A stretch of 64,000 bases of DNA from Oenanthe sinensis (GCA_028671895.1 CM053800.1:7647886-7711885), one strand, 5' to 3'; numbered from the stretch's first letter, positions 1-12,600 are shown. Numbers and translations: made by a program. Notes: generated by a model not told the origin, from the letters alone.

Positions 1-711
1 AGTAAAAGGACTTCAGGTAAAATGCACAGCATCATATATATATATATATATATTTGTCATAACAAAGGACACAACATTAATGCTATATATAAACTCCTCT
101 AGCAATCACCATTCCAAAAAGATGGCAAGACACGTCGATGATCACATTGGTCAGACTAACTAATCAGGGATTTGGTAATTGGTACACACTCCGTTCAAGA
201 TACTTACAAACTAACATGCAAAACCTTGGCAGAAACTAACTGGAACGCTACACGTACAGCATATTAATGAGACTGTATCGCCACAAACGAAACATTATTT
301 ATGTATACTAGTAGTTATTTACGTCCACTCCAGAACACATATGGCATTCCATCGATAAAAAAATTAAGCAAGTAAAATATACGCAGGGCAAAAATTCGGA
401 AATCAAGTTTAATTAATAATATCCACAACCTAACCAAAAAAATGTGTGTAATACACACAGTGACACTCACAAAATGTACTAATACCAGGAGTAACAAGCA
501 TTTAATCAATCAGTTTCACACTAAAACTCGATATTGTGTAAATACATACACACACGCGCGCGCACTATACACATGATCAAATAACAATTGCTAATGTAGA
601 AGCAACAAGCATTCAATTACTCAATGTCATGTACAAACACACACACACAGACATTACATAGAGCAGTAGTGATGAATTGTAAATGTATGAATTAAAAAAT
701 AAAACACACAC
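1..711 (-). other. Intron 1 of the BRUTUS-like gene (partial)
   Basis: Begins with the GTGTGTG donor at 711 and runs off the left edge. It is AT-rich with a TA microsatellite near 36-52 and a CA/CG run near 545-565. I found no stretch encoding the next expected BTS exon, so the second exon probably lies outside the window. Confidence 0.6.
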
Positions 712-975
712 CTCATCCTCGGCATTGCAGTGATGCTTATAAATCGAACGAAGGAAATGATAGCGATTAAGCAACGGCGTCATATCACCGTTAGGGTTCG
801 TTGCAAACGATAACGCAGCTCGATGAAGCGCATCAAGCTCCGACCTAATAGCTTTATGAAACAACAAAAATATTCGAATCGGCGACGAACATATGTTCAA
901 ACTCGCCTTGTTTAACGATTCGAGCTGACTCAGCGGTCCGGCCATCACCGCCACTCCTGACGACGGCGTCGCCAT
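712..975 (-). CDS. BTS: BRUTUS-like hemerythrin RING E3 ligase, first coding exon (gene continues beyond left edge)
   Basis: The exon encodes the first 88 residues, beginning MATPSSGVAVMAG, and ends exactly in frame at a GAG|GTGTGTG donor (intron from 711 leftward). The segment FLLFHKAIRSELDALH followed by RYHFLRSIYKHHCNAEDE is the start of the first HHE (hemerythrin) cation-binding domain of plant BRUTUS proteins; the His and Glu residues are iron ligands in that family. Family knowledge: BTS-type proteins have three HHE domains, then CHY/CTCHY/RING zinc fingers, act in the nucleus, bind iron and ubiquitinate regulators of the iron-deficiency response. Only the N-terminus is present here, so the RING part is not visible. 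The start at 975 is chosen because the protein resembles BTS from there; the longer open frame upstream (to 1248) is low-complexity 5' UTR/promoter. The separate BTSL subgroup is possible but the N-terminus fits BTS better. Confidence 0.82.
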
Positions 976-1465
976 GTTATAGATACAAAAAAAAGTGTAT
1001 GTATAACGAGAAATAGAATGTGGTTTGTGAAAGCAGTTGCAGTAAATGAATGGATAAAGAGGGAGGTGTTTATTGATAAGCCACGTGGATGTAATATAAC
1101 CATGGATGGCGCGTGGAAAAGCGAGTGGTTCACGAGAGAATATGTGATGTGATTGAGAGGTGACATGGTGAGAGAAGCTGTGGGATTTGAATGGCAAGTG
1201 TGGACTTGTTTGGTTTAGTGAGTGAGATTCCACAATTGGGGGATGCAATCAGATTAAAGATTATTTTAGCTCAGATTTTCTCAATTTTTTACCAGAGACG
1301 TAAACAAATTGATTATTAAATAAAATTATTTAATGGAATACTTTATAATAAATATTAATTGAAATTTTATCAATCTTCTATTATTTTTTTTAATTATTTT
1401 ATACAGTGATATATTATAAACTTATATAGATATCCAATTAATACTTTATTTAAAAATATTTTATA
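976..1465 (-). promoter_or_regulatory. 5' UTR and proximal upstream region of the BRUTUS-like gene
   Basis: Sequence immediately upstream of the BTS-like start codon. From 976 to about 1250 it is mixed-composition leader; from 1250 to 1465 it becomes very AT-rich. No TATA box is clear enough to assign. A Stowaway-like MITE begins at 1466, about 490 bp from the start codon. Confidence 0.4.
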
Positions 1466-1744
1466 CTCCCCGTCCCGGCCAAATGTTTACATTTGGTCCG
1501 GGCACGGAGACCAAAGATAGTGGAATAATATTGTTAAAATAAATGAAGTAGTTGGTGTAATAATGATTTTATTGTTAAAATAAATGAAATAGTGGGTGTA
1601 ATAGTATAAAGTGTTGAAAAAGTAGAGCGAAGTAGTGAATGTAATAATGTATCTTATTATTAAAAATTATTATTTTTAATAATGTAAAGAATTGATTGGG
1701 ACGTCTCAAAAAAAAGTATAAAGAATTGGTTGTGACAGATGGAG
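1466..1744 (-). mobile_element. Stowaway-like MITE A
   Basis: A 279-bp non-coding element flanked by TA dinucleotides (1464-1465 and 1745-1746). Its left end reads CTCCCCGTCCC and its right end GATGGAG, the degenerate CTCCCTCCGTCCC terminal inverted repeats of Tc1/mariner-type Stowaway MITEs. The left end contains a short inner palindrome around CAAATG...CATTTG. It shares its whole sequence, in inverse orientation, with MITE B at 2150-2432. It has no coding capacity. Confidence 0.75.
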
Positions 1745-1746
1745 TA

Positions 1747-2147
1747 TAATTTTTTCCACCACTGCTTTTTTCCAACTAGAACCCACTAATCTTTAATTGT
1801 GATGTTGGTTGGCCTCACAATTTCACGTAAGCACTGCAGTATTATAAATTGTGAACTCGATATTACAAATTTACTAGTGGAGTTTTATAAATGAGAAAAG
1901 TGGGTTTGAGGACAACACAAATATGTTACATTAATTTTTAGGATAATGATTTATCATAATTATATATTATATTTTAAAAAAATTCTTCATTCTATAAGGA
2001 GTTGAATATTAGACCCCTACTAAATAGAGTTTTGATAGCATGTTAGTTAACAATTTTTCTAAAATCTCAAAATTAAAAGAAATAGTATAAATTCACAGTT
2101 TATGATGTTTTTGTCTTAAAAACACAATTGTAAATATAGAAATCAGT
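1747..2147. other. Spacer between the two MITEs
   Basis: About 400 bp of AT-rich sequence; I see no coding potential or named repeat. Confidence 0.4.
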
Positions 2148-2149
2148 TA

Positions 2150-2432
2150 CTCCCTCTGTACAAACCAATTATTTACCCTTTTCTTTTTGGGACGTCCCAA
2201 CCAATTCTTTATATTACTAAAAATAGTAACTTTTAACAATAAAATACATTATTACATCCACTACTTCACTCCATTTTTTCAACACTTTACACTATTACAC
2301 CCACTACTTAATTTATTTTAACAATAAAATCACTATTACACTCGCTACTTTATTTATTTTAACAATATTACCCCACTATCATTGGTCTCCGTGCCCGGAC
2401 CAAATGTAAACATTTGGCCGGGACGGAGAGAG
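2150..2432 (+). mobile_element. Stowaway-like MITE B
   Basis: A 283-bp element with TA at both sides (2148-2149 and 2433-2434). It begins CTCCCTCTGTA and ends GGGACGGAGAGAG. It matches MITE A in reverse complement, including the CATTTGGCCGGGACGG end and the internal TAATACACTACT-type stretches, so the pair could fold into one long stem with a loop of about 400 bp. Confidence 0.75.
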
Positions 2433-2434
2433 TA

Positions 2435-3718
2435 TATAACTATAAACTCATTTTTGTATCTAGAACCTGAATCCTTTTCAGAGAGAATAGGGCGAGGTCA
2501 TTCTCAAGTACATCATACTCGTATTAAATATAATATTTATATTATGAAATATAGATATATTAAAAATATTAATACATACACGTAACTAGAATTCTATTTA
2601 GGGTAGGATATTGTTTAAAACAATATATAATAATTCAAATTATATCTATTTTTAATGATTTAAAAAAATACATATTTAATTAGAACAAACTCATATTAAA
2701 AGGATTATATGAACGAAATTAAAAGACAAAAGAATCTTCTACATAAAAAGATTCTAATTTTTATAATATTAACAAAAATTTAAGATTCTATCTATATTGG
2801 CAAATTTGGTATAAATAATATAGATTGGATGCCAAAATGTCAATGTGTCATGATCGAAGCATTCAAACCTATGATTCATGAATCATTAGATAAGATAAGA
2901 TGTATAAAATAGTTATGTGCATATATATCATAATCAGATATCTCATGAAGTTAAAGCATATATAACTAGTCACATAATTGTATTAGAAATTTAAACATCT
3001 GATCATATCAGCAACATTGTCATGAGAATTGAGAGCAAAGCACTGTGAGTTTTGCTGATATATTATTCACATATATCACAGTTAAAAGTTATTCAAATTT
3101 CAATAGACCAATTTGACATATTTTTCACTAAATTTGACGTATTATTATATATTATTATTTATTTATTAATAATATAAATTTATATTTTGTGCGATGTGCA
3201 TATTTATTTTTAATATTTTATTATTTATATTTAATTTGATTGATGTAAAAATATATAATTTAAATAAGTTAAAAACCTAATATAATTATAATATATTAAG
3301 ACTTTTTTAAAATTATAAAAATATTAATAATTTTAAAATAAATAATTTAATTAATAAATAATTTTAAAATTATAATTTAAGTTTAAAGAACCAAACGACG
3401 ACAATAAAACCACGCGCGTGGGGGGGGGGGGGGGCGCGCTTATGTATCGACGCATTCATCAATTAAAATATTTAGCACTTTAAAACCCGCCACAATGATC
3501 AATGGATCCGCCACCATGCTGTAGTATTATTTATATGCAGTGGTGCTCACTTAAAAATTCCACTCTTCATATAAATAATATAAACTAATCACACACTGCA
3601 ACTTTGTTCAGGTAAACAATAATATTATTGAAGCATATATCAAAGGTTGAATAAGGTGTGGCCTATATCAAATAAGCTGTTGTACATATTAAGATATGGA
3701 GATCCTTCGTGCGTTTAT
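2435..3718. other. Gene-free AT-rich stretch with a poly-G tract
   Basis: No gene or named element is supported. The one clear feature is an uninterrupted run of about 15 G at 3420-3434, between alternating CG/GC sequence. Some of this may be decayed transposon DNA, but I cannot assign it. Confidence 0.4.
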
Positions 3719-3732
3719 CACTACAAGAAAAA
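3719..3732 (+). repeat. CACTA-type terminal motif (CACTACAAGAAAAA)
   Basis: CACTACAAGAAAAA is the canonical end of plant CACTA (En/Spm) transposons. I searched downstream to about 7.4 kb for the inverse TTTTTCTTGTAGTG and did not see it, so this is a lone end, a deletion derivative or a chance match. Confidence 0.45.
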
Positions 3733-5240
3733 GGCTTCTTAAATCACCCAAAAAATTAGTCGTAAGTGGCCATTTACAACCAGGGGAGGTCTGAAATAAA
3801 AGCCTCTCTCAAATGCTATCCACGTACATTTACATGTTTTTGGCAAGTCCTTTTAGTCAATTTTGTATGTATAAAATATTAAAATTCTAACTTCTTTTAT
3901 TATTCACGCCCCACGGCCATAAAGCGGCCTTCAGAATTTTTTTTCTTTCAAAACACTAAATATATTTGAAGTATTATTATATAAATATGTTTTTAAATTT
4001 ATGAGAATATTTTTATATTTTATAATAATTTTAATAAAATAAACTCAAATTCTCTTTTTCACATTCAATTTTGAAAGCATAAGGCTTAATTCTTTTAAAA
4101 GATTACAATTGTTTATACAACCAATCCCTTAAACTCATGATACTCAAAATCGAGAGTTTGCCAAAATTGAAAAAACATAATCACCCGCTTTGATCAAATC
4201 ACTAACTTGAATCAGCTTTTTCGTTATGATCAATTTTCTTGTCTTCATCATCTTTGTCATCGTCACCCTCACTATCTTTGTCATCGTTGCACCATTATTA
4301 TTTGTCGTCATTCTTCTAAAAATCTCTACTTTTATTATCGTTGGTTTGAGACCTTATCTTCCACAAACCTAGCTATCACAAATCTATCATCATCAATATT
4401 GTTTTTTTTAATCAACCCACGATCTCTGTTGAATATTTTTTTTTTCACAACCCACAAACTCTTGCAGATTTTTTTTTCTCAAATCCATGAACTCTCATAG
4501 AATTTTTTTCTCACACATAATAATCTAGGCTCTTAATAATCTCCCGGTATAACCCTTAATTCTTTTACAAGATTACAATTATTTATATAGCCAATACCTG
4601 ATCAATAATAAAAGAAACTAATATAATAAGAGAATTCTCCCTAATAATAATAAAAGATAACTCTCATATTTTACTGCAATAATATATTAGCATATATGTT
4701 AACAAATTTACTGGTGAAAAATTATTATTTCTTCTAAGAAATACATGTTTTGAGTGTCTCTTTTTATATCTGTCCTCTTATATCATATCCGTCGTTGGCA
4801 ATCACTTGCGCTTATAATCATTAGTATACCAGCAAGGCGCTTATAATCATTAGTATACCAGCAAGAGGTGAAAAAAGTAGATATAATAAAATAATTTATA
4901 GTAACTTATGTTATGAAATATTTTAATTGATTTTACAAGTATTTCCGGTCCCCAATTCCAAATATATTTATACATCATGCCTAATTGACTAGGTATTAAT
5001 TTATACTAGTTCAGTTTGACTGGTACATGTATTTTAAAATATGAAGAGACTATTATAATATTTTAAAATCAATTTAGAAAAAAATATGAAATTATCTTTT
5101 TAAAATTCATGAAAAAATAAAATTGAACAACGATTTTAAAATGAAAGAAGTATTTAAAGCATGGAGATTGATGAGCAACAGTTGCAGCATGTGACTCATA
5201 GCAGATTAGCAGACAGACAAGACGACAGGAGCAGCAGACA
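3733..5240. other. Gene-free stretch
   Basis: AT-rich sequence with T-rich runs. A 97-codon open frame at 4207-4500 is low-complexity and resembles no protein I know. Apart from the 29-bp tandem duplication nothing is supported. Confidence 0.4.
4808..4865 (+). repeat. 29-bp perfect tandem duplication
   Basis: The unit beginning GCGCTTATAATC and ending CCAGCAAG occurs twice head to tail (4808-4836 and 4837-4865) without mismatch, implying a recent local duplication. Confidence 0.85.
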
Positions 5241-5244
5241 CGTG

Positions 5245-5455
5245 TAGTACATGTGCTGAGTTAGTGCCGGATCGTCACGGGTTAGGCGAGTTTGGCGAGC
5301 TGTACCGGATCAGTTACAGTTCTCGGTAAGCTGGCTCGTGAACGACACGGTTTACGGACCGGTTCGTGCCGGTTTTTGAACCGACCCGTTTTGCAGACAG
5401 TGCGTCCGAGTTTGAGGGCGGGTCAGGTCCGTTTCGCCACCGCTAATACCAGCTA
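5245..5455. mobile_element. GC-rich patch, possible hAT-like MITE remnant
   Basis: About 200 bp of CGG/ACCGG-rich sequence (GTGCCGG, ACCGGTTCGTGCCGG, GAACCGACCCG) stands out sharply from the AT-rich surroundings. The style of repeated CCGG/ACCCG blocks is common in plant hAT-type MITEs, and the ends (TTAGTGCCGG and the complement of CCACCGCTAA) are loosely inverted. No clean 8-bp target duplication is visible, so the assignment is tentative. Confidence 0.3.
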
Positions 5456-6651
5456 AGTTGCCTGCCCCATTAGTTTTCTTGCTAAGTTGCATGTCCCATT
5501 TGTTATAAATTATCTGTTTTATCCAAAAAAAATGGGACCATTTGTTAATTGTGATCATGCCTATAGACAGTGCAAGTCCTGGAGGATTGTGTTATGTATG
5601 TCTCTTTCACGCCAATAAGAGGCAATGCTGTTTGTAGTCAACTTTTTACATGAATTACTTGCTACTACTATTTTGCGTTGAATTTTTTTATTACAACAAA
5701 TTTATGTCTTATTTTAAAGTTTGATGCAGATAATTATAATTTATTTAACTTGCGAATGGTAGTATTTCTAGAAAAGAGTAAAAGAAATGATTAGGTTTAA
5801 AAAGTATTTGCAGTCTTTTAAAAAATTTGTAAAAATTATAGATTATGAGTGTTTTTTGTCATGGTTTTTCTTTATAATTTAAACATATTCACATATTTAT
5901 TTATCATGTTTTTAATAAGATTTAAACAATCAACAGGATTTTGTTCATTATCAATATACTTGTTTCGCCCTAGTATCCGATTCAATATTGTAATCTGGGC
6001 CAAAGTAAGGATAAAGCTTAGAAGTTTAAAGTCCAAACATTAGAATGAGGTTTAAGACTGATCGAGACACCAAGGCACCTAAACAAATGGGTCAAGACCC
6101 AGATATCGATCAAGATTTGTTAACAGAAATATAAAATATCGAAAAACGAAATTTGAGAAGAAATATAGTTGAAAAAAGAGTTGTTCTAAATTGATAGTTT
6201 TATTCGACTTAATGATCAAATTCTGATTGAAAAATATAAATATATTATATAATCAAAAGATATCTAAAAATTATATCAATTAAATGTATATTTAATTTAT
6301 TTTAATAAATACTTTTCAATTTTTTGAAATTACAAAAAAATATTTTTAATAAAAATTGGGTGAATTTAACCTCAAAAGAATTAAACAAATCAGTTGATTT
6401 AGACGGTGAATCAAATAATTTGGATTGAACCTTGAAACATGATACATGTACAAATAAATACATACGATAATATTCTGGTGAAATGAAATCTATAATTTTT
6501 TTTAAATATTAAAATTATTTAAGATTTTATAAATAAATTAATTTTTTATTATGATTTCACATATAAAATTATAATTCTACCCCATTTTATATCCATTTAT
6601 TTTATAATACTAAAAAATTTAGTGAAAATTTTCATAATTTTAAAGTAATAA
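5456..6651. other. Gene-free AT-rich stretch
   Basis: No supported gene, RNA or named repeat; ends at the TAA target site of the Tourist-like MITE. Confidence 0.4.
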
Positions 6652-7047
6652 GAGCAAGTCCAATGCTAATATTAAAATAGATGTAACTATTGGTATAATA
6701 TGAAATCAAAAAGTACATTTCGGTGCTAAAATAGATTTCATGCTCCAATGCATGATTTCAAAATAGAACTAATAAATGTAAAATTAAGTAACTTTTCAAC
6801 AAAAAATGTAAATTATAATATTGAATTTGTTAAAATAGATGTTTTTATATTAATTTTCATCCAATTTCTCACTTGTATGCCTATGTGACAATTATAGCTA
6901 TATTTATAGTTGATTCTAAACATAGAATCAATTATAACATTTTTCAATTTTAACACATCCTATAGCATTACATTGGAGTACTATGTTCTATAATTGATGT
7001 TATATTATAGAAATAGCACCTTCAATAACATTGCATTGGACTTTTTC
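6652..7047. mobile_element. Tourist-like (PIF/Harbinger) MITE
   Basis: A 396-bp non-coding element with inverted ends GAGCAAGTCCAATGC and (complement of the right end) GAAAAAGTCCAATGC, flanked on both sides by TAA (6649-6651 and 7048-7050), the 3-bp target duplication of PIF/Harbinger elements. The GAGCA start resembles the ends of the Harbinger element at 48632-51964. Confidence 0.75.
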
Positions 7048-7471
7048 TAACATGTTATAAATTTAGTATGCCAAAAACTATTTCCATGGTAGATGGAGCT
7101 ATGAGTGAAAATCGTGAATTTTTTTCTTAAATTCTGAAGAATCATAATAAAAAATTGTAAAAAATGTTTAAATAAATTTTTTATTATGATTTTGTAAATA
7201 AAATTATAGCTATGCACTGTTTTTTTTATTTTTTTATTATGATTTCATAAAATTTAGTAAAACCTTTCAGGGTTTTTACGATAAAAAGTTTTCTAAATGT
7301 TACCCATTACATATACAAACTTATAACCCGTGCGAATGACGAGATATAACTAATATCTAGGCAAATTGATTTTTTATTTATATTTTTATGGATACTTAAT
7401 ATAAAATTTTATAATATTAAGAATGTATATTAATATTATATATTATCTTATTTTATATAAATTTATTCTAT
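7048..7471. other. Flank of the retrotransposon nest
   Basis: AT-rich, no gene. Contains CTTATAACCCGTGC at about 7320, a phrase that recurs at about 40920 on the far side of the nest. Ends where similarity to element 1's LTR begins. Confidence 0.35.
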
Positions 7472-8547
7472 ATAACTGGTAAAATGGAGTGTAGTAGTTG
7501 ATCCATGTTTCTATTTTATCAATTGATTGTAATATGTCGACGGATGCCATAATCTAGTCAACTGATATCTATTTGACTTCAATTGACAGCTCTTCAACTG
7601 ATGAGAAGAATGACTGATAAATTGTAAATATTCTAAATCAGAATTCTCTCAAATGAAGTGATCAACAAAATATTATAAATAATGGATAAAGACACTGTTT
7701 GATGGATAAAGGCCAACAAAGGTCAAATCAATGGATCTCCATCAACGGATGAAAGCATCAAGACTATAAAAGGATAAAGGCAGTTAATGGATAAACTAAT
7801 TATCCATTGATACATCAATTGATCAATGGATAACCTATTCATCGATGGATAAGAAAAGGAGGATCAACTGATAAGCTTTACAACAATTATTAGTTGATCA
7901 AGATTTCCCAAATTAGTTAAAGACAAAAGGAATGTGATCTTTACAGAAACTGAATCAATGGAAGACAGTACTGTCAGGATTGTGAAGACTTTCAAGGCAA
8001 CATAGTCTTCAAGGAAAAGTTCAAGACAAAGATTTTTCCGGAACAAGACAAATGCAAAGGAGACTGTGAAAAGAAGATACAATCCATTTTAGTGAATACA
8101 TTGTAAAATGTAATTTCAATTTGCATTTTATCTGTCGATAGAAAAATAGATGCAGGATGTGAACTGTTATATATAGTCTTAGCAGTTCATTGTAACATGT
8201 GTGAGAGATAGAACAAAAACAAGAAACACATAGAAAAGTTAGAAATCATTGCATTATTTTTCTTTATTCAATTTCTTATTTTGTAAGCAGCTTGGTTCTT
8301 TAGACCAAGAGTCATTGAAAACAAAATTCTTACTAGTGGAAAACCAATCCACTAGTAATTTTTAAATTGTTTTGTTTTTGTTATCTTGATTATTAGTTTT
8401 CAATTCATAGTTTAAATAGTTTTTTCACTATATATTTCCAAACACTAAACCTATCAAAGTACAAACTTGAATCCGCAAGAATTAGTCAAAATTATTAAGT
8501 TTGTATTCAACCCCCCTTCTACAAGCTTGTACTAAGGGAAAATAACA
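7472..8547 (+). repeat. Element 1 5' LTR (5'-truncated)
   Basis: Aligns with the 3' LTR from about AACTGGTAAAATGG onward, so roughly the first 140 bp of the LTR (counting from 26442) is missing. It contains many ATCAACTGAT/CATCGATGG-type motifs, a TATATATAG promoter-like box near 8168-8176, and ends AAAATAACA at 8547. Confidence 0.8.
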
Positions 8548-8548
8548 A

Positions 8549-8563
8549 TTGGTATCAGAGCCA
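8549..8563 (+). other. Primer binding site of element 1
   Basis: TTGGTATCAGAGCC lies immediately downstream of the LTR end; TGGTATCAGAGC is complementary to the 3' end of plant initiator methionine tRNA, the usual copia primer. Confidence 0.85.
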
Positions 8564-8604
8564 GGTTTCAACATACAGAATGTTAAGATCAAAGTACATC
8601 AAGT

Positions 8605-9630
8605 ATGAGTTAAAAAGACACAGGGGTGAAGATTTCAATTCTTGAAAAAGATGAGTACTTTCTCTGGAAGGTCAAAATGTACTTGCATCTGCTATCCATT
8701 GATCCTCCTATGTTAACCGCATAAAGAAAGGTCCACACGTACCTATAAAAATAGTTACAAGTGTGAATGTAGGTACTCAAGCACCAGACAAGCTTATTCC
8801 AAAACCTGTGAGTGAATACACAGATGAGGATAAAAAGGAAGTACACAAGGATAAAAAGGCTATGAACATTTTGTTTAATGGTCTTGACAAGGATATGTTT
8901 GACAATGTTATCAACTATACAACCTCTAAAGAAGTTTAGGATACTCTTCAAACTCTATGTGAAGGTACTGAGCAAGTAAGAAAGAACGAGATGCAACTCT
9001 TGATTCAGAAATATGAGGCCTTTCACTTCAAGAGTGGTGAAGCAATCAATGACACATATAGTAGGTTTCAAAAGCTATTGAATGAGCTAAAACTATATGG
9101 AAGAGTATATGCTGTTGAGGATACCGACCTCAAATTCTTAAGGTCCTTACCCAAGGAATGGAAACCAATGACTATTTCTATAAGACAATCTCCTGACTTT
9201 AAAGAATATACTCTTGACAAGCTGTATGGAATCCTGAAGACTTATGAGTTGGAACTACAATAAGATGAGGAGATTGAGAAAAGTCAGAAGAAGGAAAAGT
9301 CGGTTGCCTTAGTGGTCATGGATAAGCATGTTGAAGAATCCTGTGAAGATGTTGTTGTTAAAGAAGGGAAGAAGGAAGTCATGGTAAAGCTGCAAGTGGC
9401 ACTAGATATGATGAATCTTCAACTATCAAAAGAAAAGAAATAGTTGAAGATGATGAGTCATATACTAATGATGAAATGGATGAAATAGATGAACATTTGG
9501 CTTTTCTATCAAGGAAATTTTCAAAACTCAAATTCAAGAGGAATCCTATGCAAAGGCCTGGATCCTAGTTTAAGAGAGATAATCAACAAAGTAAAAATCT
9601 TTTTGATATGACTCAATTCAACAGAAAATG
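8605..9630 (+). pseudogene. Element 1 gag pseudogene (truncated)
   Basis: Homologous to the N-terminal 330 residues of element 3 gag. The start codon at 8605 is followed after one codon by TAA where a Gln codon is expected; the reading is then broken by frameshifts before the best-preserved stretch (8991-9263), which includes the block FHFKSGEAINDTYSRFQKLL typical of the UBN2/retrotransposon gag domain. After about 9600 the sequence jumps from the basic pre-zinc-knuckle region straight to the segment after the protease, so the CCHC knuckle, the coiled-coil part of gag and the protease DSG are all lost, about 1.6 kb judged against element 3. Confidence 0.85.
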
Positions 9631-12600
9631 TCATCATTGAACCTATTGCTCTAGTTGATGGCTTAAAACACAATCTGTTAAACATCAGTCAACTATGTGA
9701 CAGTGGAAATAAAGTTTGCTTCACAACTGAAGCATGCATAATTTCCAATAAGAAAGATAGAAGCCTAGTTATGACTGGAAACAAGAAAGGACATGTGTAC
9801 ATAACTGACTTCAACTCAACAAAAACAGATTCCATGACTTGTCTTCTCTCTAAGGCAAGTATAGATGAGAGTTAGCTATGGCATAAGAAATTAGCTCACT
9901 TAATTTTTAAAGCCATGAATCAGTTGGTCAGGAAAAATCAAGTGAGAGGTTTACCACATATGGAATTTGTCAAGGATGTACTATGTGATACTTGCCAGAA
10001 AGGAAAATAAAAGAAGACATCATTCAAGTCAAAATTGGAATCATCAATTGAGAATCCACTTGAGTTATTACACATGGATTTATTTGGTCCTGTGAACATC
10101 ATGTCCATTGCAAAGAAGAAGTATGCTCTAGTCATTGTGGATGACTTTTCTAGACTCTTATGGACTTATTTTCTGCATTCAAAAGATGAAGCAATTGATC
10201 TCATCATCAAGCACATCAGAGAAGTTGAAAAAAGTCTTGGATTGGATGTAAAGAAAATAAGAAGTGATAATGGAACCGAATTTAAGAATTCCATAATGAA
10301 GGAGTTCTGTGAATCTAAAAGAATCATACATACCTTCTCTGCACCAAGAACAACTCAACAAAATGAGGCAGTTGAGAGGAAAAATAGGACATTGATTGAA
10401 GCAACTAGAACTATGTTGGAAGATGCTAAATTACCAGCATACTTCCGGGCTAAGGCCATTAATGCAACATTCTATATTCAAAACATCTCCATAGTGAATC
10501 AAGCTCAAGGAAAGACTCCATATCAATTAATCAAGAAAGACAAAAAGCCACAAGTGGGATTTCTTCATGTCTTTGGTTGCAAATGTTATGTTCTGAGAAA
10601 TTAAGGTGAAAATCTTAGAAAATTTGAGGCCAATGTTGATGAAGCTATATTTATTGGGTATGCACTATCAAGCATAGCCTATAGAGTCTATAATCTTAGA
10701 CTACACATTGTTATGGAATCTGTACATGTAGTATTAGATGATAAAAAGATTGAAGACTTGTTTGATGAAGGAAATCCTGACACACTGCAGTTTGAGAATG
10801 AATCTAATGGAATAGATGAAGAAAGTGATGAAGAAATTATTCCAGTAAATTCACAAGTACTCATAAACTCAATATCAGTTGATGTCACAGCATCAATGAA
10901 TAATTTATTAGTTGACAGACATCCATCGACTGATAATGCATCAACTGATAATTCTTCAATGGATAATGAACACTCTACATCTACGGAATCCAATTCAGGG
11001 GGAGGGTTTCAAATTCAATCCTCAAATTCAAATCAGTTTGAGTACAATACCAATGATCATGAAGCCTCGTCATCAAGGCAAAATTTGCCTCCACAAAGAA
11101 AATGGACAAAAAGTCATCCATTTGAGTTAATCATTGGAAATGCAGAAGATGATGTCAAAACAAGAAGTGCTACTCAAAATGAGTGTCTGTATAGCATCTT
11201 CCTATCTCAAGAAGTACCTAAAAGTGTTGAAGATGCTCTCAAGGATCCTGATTGGGTATTGGCTATGCAAGAGGAACTCAATCAATTTGAAAGAAATAAA
11301 CTGTAGAAGCTGGTGTCCAAACCAAAAGATAGACCAGTGATTGGTACAAAATGGGTATTCATGAACAAGATGGATGAAACTGGTACTGTGACTAGAAACA
11401 AGGCAAGGCTTGTGGCAAATGGCTACTCACAAGAAGAAGGAATTAATTTTGATGAAACTTTTGCACCAGTTGCAAGACTGGAAGTAATCAAAATCTTTCT
11501 AGCTTATGTTGCACATGCCAATTTTAAGGTTTACCAGATGGATGTGAAAAATGCATTTTTGAATGGAGAATTAGAAGAGGAAGTCTATGTGGAAAAACCT
11601 CCTGGTTTTGAAGATCTAAATTTCCCTAACTTCGTATACTATCTGCTCAAAGCACTCTATGACTTGAAACAAACACCAATGGCCTGGTATGACACTTTAT
11701 CTCAGTTTCTCATTGAGAATCACTTCACAAGAAGTACTGTTGATAAAAATCTATTTCATAGAAATGTTAATGGCTCAATTATTCTTGTCCAAATCTATGT
11801 GGATGACATCATATTTGGCTCAACTGATGAAATACTTTGTAAAAAGTTTACCAATTTAATGCAAAGTAAGTACGAAATGAGCATGATAGGAGAACTTACC
11901 TACTTTCTTGATTTGCAAGTCAAACAAGGCAAGGATGGTATTTTTATAAATCAAACTAAGTACATTCATGATTTGTTGAAGAAATTTGACTTAAATGAAT
12001 GTTCTTCTACAAAAACTCCCATGACCACTATCACTAAACTTGAATTGAATACTAAGGAAGCTAAAATGGGTATTTCAAGTTATAGAGGCATGGTAGGCTC
12101 ACTTTTGTATTTAACTACTAGTAGGCCATATATAATGTTCTCTACATGCTTGTGTGCTAGATTTCAGGCTGATCCTAGAGAATATCATTTAGTGGCTATT
12201 AAGAGAATATTTAGATATATCAAGGGTACACCAAATTTATGTATTTTGTATCCTAGAGATTCTAGTTTTAATCTAATAGGCTACTCAGATGCAGATTATG
12301 CAGGTTGCAAAATAGACATGAAAAGTATAACAGACACCTGTCAATTTCTAGGAAACAAACTTGTGTCATGGTTCAGTAAAAAACAACACTAAATGTCAAC
12401 TTCAACTGCTGAAGCTGGGTATATTGCTGCTGGAAGTTGCTGTGCACAAATTCTATGGATGAGAAATTAACCATTTGACTATGGGTTCAACATGAACAAG
12501 ATTCCTATTTTCTGTGATAATACTAGTGCAATTGCCATAACTGAAAATCATGTGCAACATTCCAGAACCAAACACATTGACATAAAGCATTATTTCATTA

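Noticed and set aside
613..1248. 211-codon open frame on the minus strand as one protein
   Set aside because: Only the internal 88 codons (712-975) resemble a protein; upstream is leader sequence and downstream is intron after a clear GT donor.
4207..4500. 97-codon ORF on plus strand
   Set aside because: Low-complexity T/C-rich sequence with no recognisable domain; typical chance frame.
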